In this document: in pieces, positions 62,514 through 64,000 of the stretch
How positions within the stretch are numbered: the first letter of the stretch is position 1
Layout: every line of letters starts with the position of its first letter
Assembly: GCF_000469545.1 (NCBI RefSeq)
Contig: NZ_KI273065.1
Location: 124,001-188,000, forward strand
Direction of reading: 5' to 3'
Length of the DNA stretch: 64,000 nucleotides
Source: Mitsuokella sp. oral taxon 131 str. W9106
GTDB lineage: Bacteria; Bacillota; Negativicutes; Selenomonadales; Selenomonadaceae
Position numbers and translations under genes: made by a program
The notes under the pieces: model-generated
Database searches by the model: none
The model's input: only the letters and a program-made list of their open reading frames with translations
Told to the model about the DNA's origin: nothing

Positions 62514-63982
62514 AATTCCATCCCTTTACAGGATAAATTGGGCATTAACTTGTCGGCCTGCGTGTATTCCTTTGGGTCAATGATACATAACTGCTTATAA
62601 ATATCACTTCGCATCTCAATGGCGGGCTTCAAGCAATACTTCCAAAAATCATCAGGTGATATATCATCTGAGCTTCTCACATGGGGGAAAAGCAATTTTA
62701 GAAATGCGGTCGTCATTCGTTTGATGGCAGTCATGTGACGTTTGTATGCCTTAGGCGGTGCGACAATCATTTCGTTCACTATTGCTGCATAACTGATGTC
62801 CTCTCGCAACGAATGCATCACTTCAGCGAAATATTCAGTGTTAATTGCCCATCCTTTGCAAATCATACCTGTGCTAAAAGCCGGAATCCTCCAGCCGGGG
62901 ATAAAGCCGTGAAATCTGTCAAGCGTTGCCGATTCGCCAAAGACGGTGCTTATATGTTCCACCATATTTTTGTTTACATCAAATCGCTCTGCATTGATGT
63001 TTCCAAGCACTATCACACCGGCGTGCGCCCTTATCATGGCATCAAATCCCTTAATCTCGCCTTCTTCCATATAGTGCTTCATGGCCTGCTGAATTTGACC
63101 CGGTTGGTCAAATGTAATGGATTGGACTTCATCAAAACCGACATAGTCGAATCTTGTAAGCAGACCGCCCATTTTTTTTGCATTATCATATATGAGCGAG
63201 GCTCTGGATACGGTACCGCCGCTGATGAGCCAACCGCGTTTGCTGATTTTCTCAAATACATAGCTTTTGCCGGTTCCCTTCGGAGCGAGTTCTATCAAGT
63301 TTATCCTTTTTTCGACAAAGGGCAAAAGCCTGCGCAAAAAGAATAATTTCGTCGTTTCGTCCGCTTCACCATGCTCATCAATATAGCTGTCGGGATTGTA
63401 ATCCACAGCGCTAATTATCACATCAATCCACTCATGAATGTCAAAATTTTTTCTGGCTTCCCGATAAAAATCAAGGTCAACCGAATACGGGCAAAACGGT
63501 TTATAATTGACCATTGTGATAGTGCCTTTAGGATTTTTTTCCGTACCCTGCATGAGCCAAGACAAACTTAAAATACCCCAATTTTCGCTTTCTTTAAGCA
63601 GGGTATCCTTCCACTTGTCCGCAACATCATACGCCACAATGCCAGCTGCTCCGCCTCTGGCTCCGCCAAAGTCGGGCAACTCAAATATCGTGTGGCCTGA
63701 TTTTACATCAACGGTCACTCTCACCCGCGCTAAAAATTGCACGGTTTCACCATTAACCATTTGAAATTTATATTGCTCGAAATCTTCTTTGCCGGGGATG
63801 TAACGCTTGATATAACGGCCAACGCTATCATAATCGATGATGCCATCTTCGTCCGAAAATTTCATAACCAACCAATCCCGCATATAGGAAGGAATGCTAA
63901 GATTGGAAAAGTATTCACTTCGCTCAGGGTTCTTTAGAACCACCATATCTACGAAGACTTCCCTTATTTTATCTTCAAGCAC
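62510..63982 (-). CDS. BrxL-like AAA+ protein (TIGR02688 type)
   Basis: 490 residues from a GTG at 63982 with AAGGGGG 6 bases upstream. N-terminal domain to about 200 (FELPDFGGARGGAAGIVAYD), Walker A ELAPKGTGKSYVFEKIS, GGTVSRASLIYDN, Walker B FDYVGFDEVQSI, IVLGNINAERFD, and LDRFHGFIPGWRIP, all as in BrxL/Lon-like proteins of BREX systems. The C-terminal Lon-like domain of full BrxL (about 680 residues, from memory) is absent: the protein ends shortly after the AAA+ module. The rest of the operon, if any, lies upstream beyond base 64000. Confidence 0.85.
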   Translation of the reverse strand: MLEDKIREVFVDMVVLKNPERSEYFSNLSIPSYMRDWLVMKFSDEDGIIDYDSVGRYIKRYIPGKEDFEQYKFQMVNGETVQFLARVRVTVDVKSGHTIFELPDFGGARGGAAGIVAYDVADKWKDTLLKESENWGILSLSWLMQGTEKNPKGTITMVNYKPFCPYSVDLDFYREARKNFDIHEWIDVIISAVDYNPDSYIDEHGEADETTKLFFLRRLLPFVEKRINLIELAPKGTGKSYVFEKISKRGWLISGGTVSRASLIYDNAKKMGGLLTRFDYVGFDEVQSITFDQPGQIQQAMKHYMEEGEIKGFDAMIRAHAGVIVLGNINAERFDVNKNMVEHISTVFGESATLDRFHGFIPGWRIPAFSTGMICKGWAINTEYFAEVMHSLREDISYAAIVNEMIVAPPKAYKRHMTAIKRMTTAFLKLLFPHVRSSDDISPDDFWKYCLKPAIEMRSDIYKQLCIIDPKEYTQADKLMPNLSCKGMEL

Positions 63983-64000
63983 AAAAATCCCCCTTATCAA

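Overview
The window looks like the chromosome of a Negativicute (Firmicutes with an outer membrane), most likely Selenomonas or a close relative. This is inference from gene content: a Na+-translocating decarboxylase pair (oadB/oadG type), CbiK, CarD, CdaA/CdaR, a c-di-AMP riboswitch, cytochrome bd with CydDC, moderately high GC, and Firmicute-style AGGAGG ribosome sites and sigma-A promoters. Most of the 64 kb is ordinary core chromosome, densely packed and mainly on the minus strand. The last ~2.6 kb (61.4-64 kb) is visibly more AT-rich and looks acquired.

Layout. 0-3.1 kb: cysS (cut by the left edge), cysE, ispF, ispD. 3.2-7.7 kb: a glucitol/polyol PTS operon (gutM, srlA, a split srlE, srlB, a shortened SAF-domain dehydrogenase) behind a SorC-family regulator, with a 17-bp perfect inverted repeat on the promoter. 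7.8-15.2 kb: PIN/TRAM membrane protein, carD, gpsA, tcdA, a divergent ftsZ, a PaaK-like protein, cheR, hsp20. 15.3-25.6 kb: DUF438/hemerythrin sensor, small HTH-like protein, radical SAM protein, pth, uppP, thioredoxin, Crp-type regulator, prs, glmU, GntR regulator, ispE. 25.7-32.7 kb (plus strand): a degenerate P-type ATPase followed by cydABDC. 32.8-35.8 kb: two broken genes joined by a deletion scar, then oadB/oadG. 35.9-41.5 kb: cdaA-cdaR-FAD protein-glmM-cbiK. 41.8-49.6 kb: ilvE, nnrE/D fusion, acpS, motAB, a sulfatase-fold protein, folB. 49.6-51.3 kb: NlpC/P60 hydrolase under a c-di-AMP riboswitch, and rnpB. 51.3-59.9 kb: helicase-exonuclease fusion, lgt, SpeD-like protein, tRNA-Pro and tRNA-Arg, htpG with a CIRCE operator, a uracil-DNA-glycosylase-like protein, a D-malate/tartrate dehydrogenase. 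60-64 kb: a defence region with a truncated restriction-methylase, a cysteine desulfurase and a BrxL-like AAA+ protein.

How the genes work together. The c-di-AMP synthase CdaA and its partner CdaR share an operon with GlmM (peptidoglycan precursor synthesis), and about 9 kb away a ydaO-type riboswitch puts a peptidoglycan hydrolase under c-di-AMP control. IspD, IspF, IspE and UppP supply and recycle the isoprenoid carrier of cell-wall synthesis, while GlmM and GlmU make UDP-GlcNAc. CydDC next to CydAB is the standard bd-oxidase assembly set.

Most promising for novelty: (1) BrxL-like protein translationally coupled to a cysteine desulfurase at the right edge, consistent with a BREX type 4 or phosphorothioation-linked defence system continuing past the window; (2) a P-type ATPase homologue that has lost its phosphorylated Asp and its CPx motif, upstream of cydABDC; (3) a SpeD homologue with Gly in place of the pyruvoyl-forming Ser; (4) a UvrD helicase with a DEDDh exonuclease inserted in it; (5) a SAF-domain dehydrogenase lacking its middle. 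All functional assignments are from reading the sequence; no database search was run.
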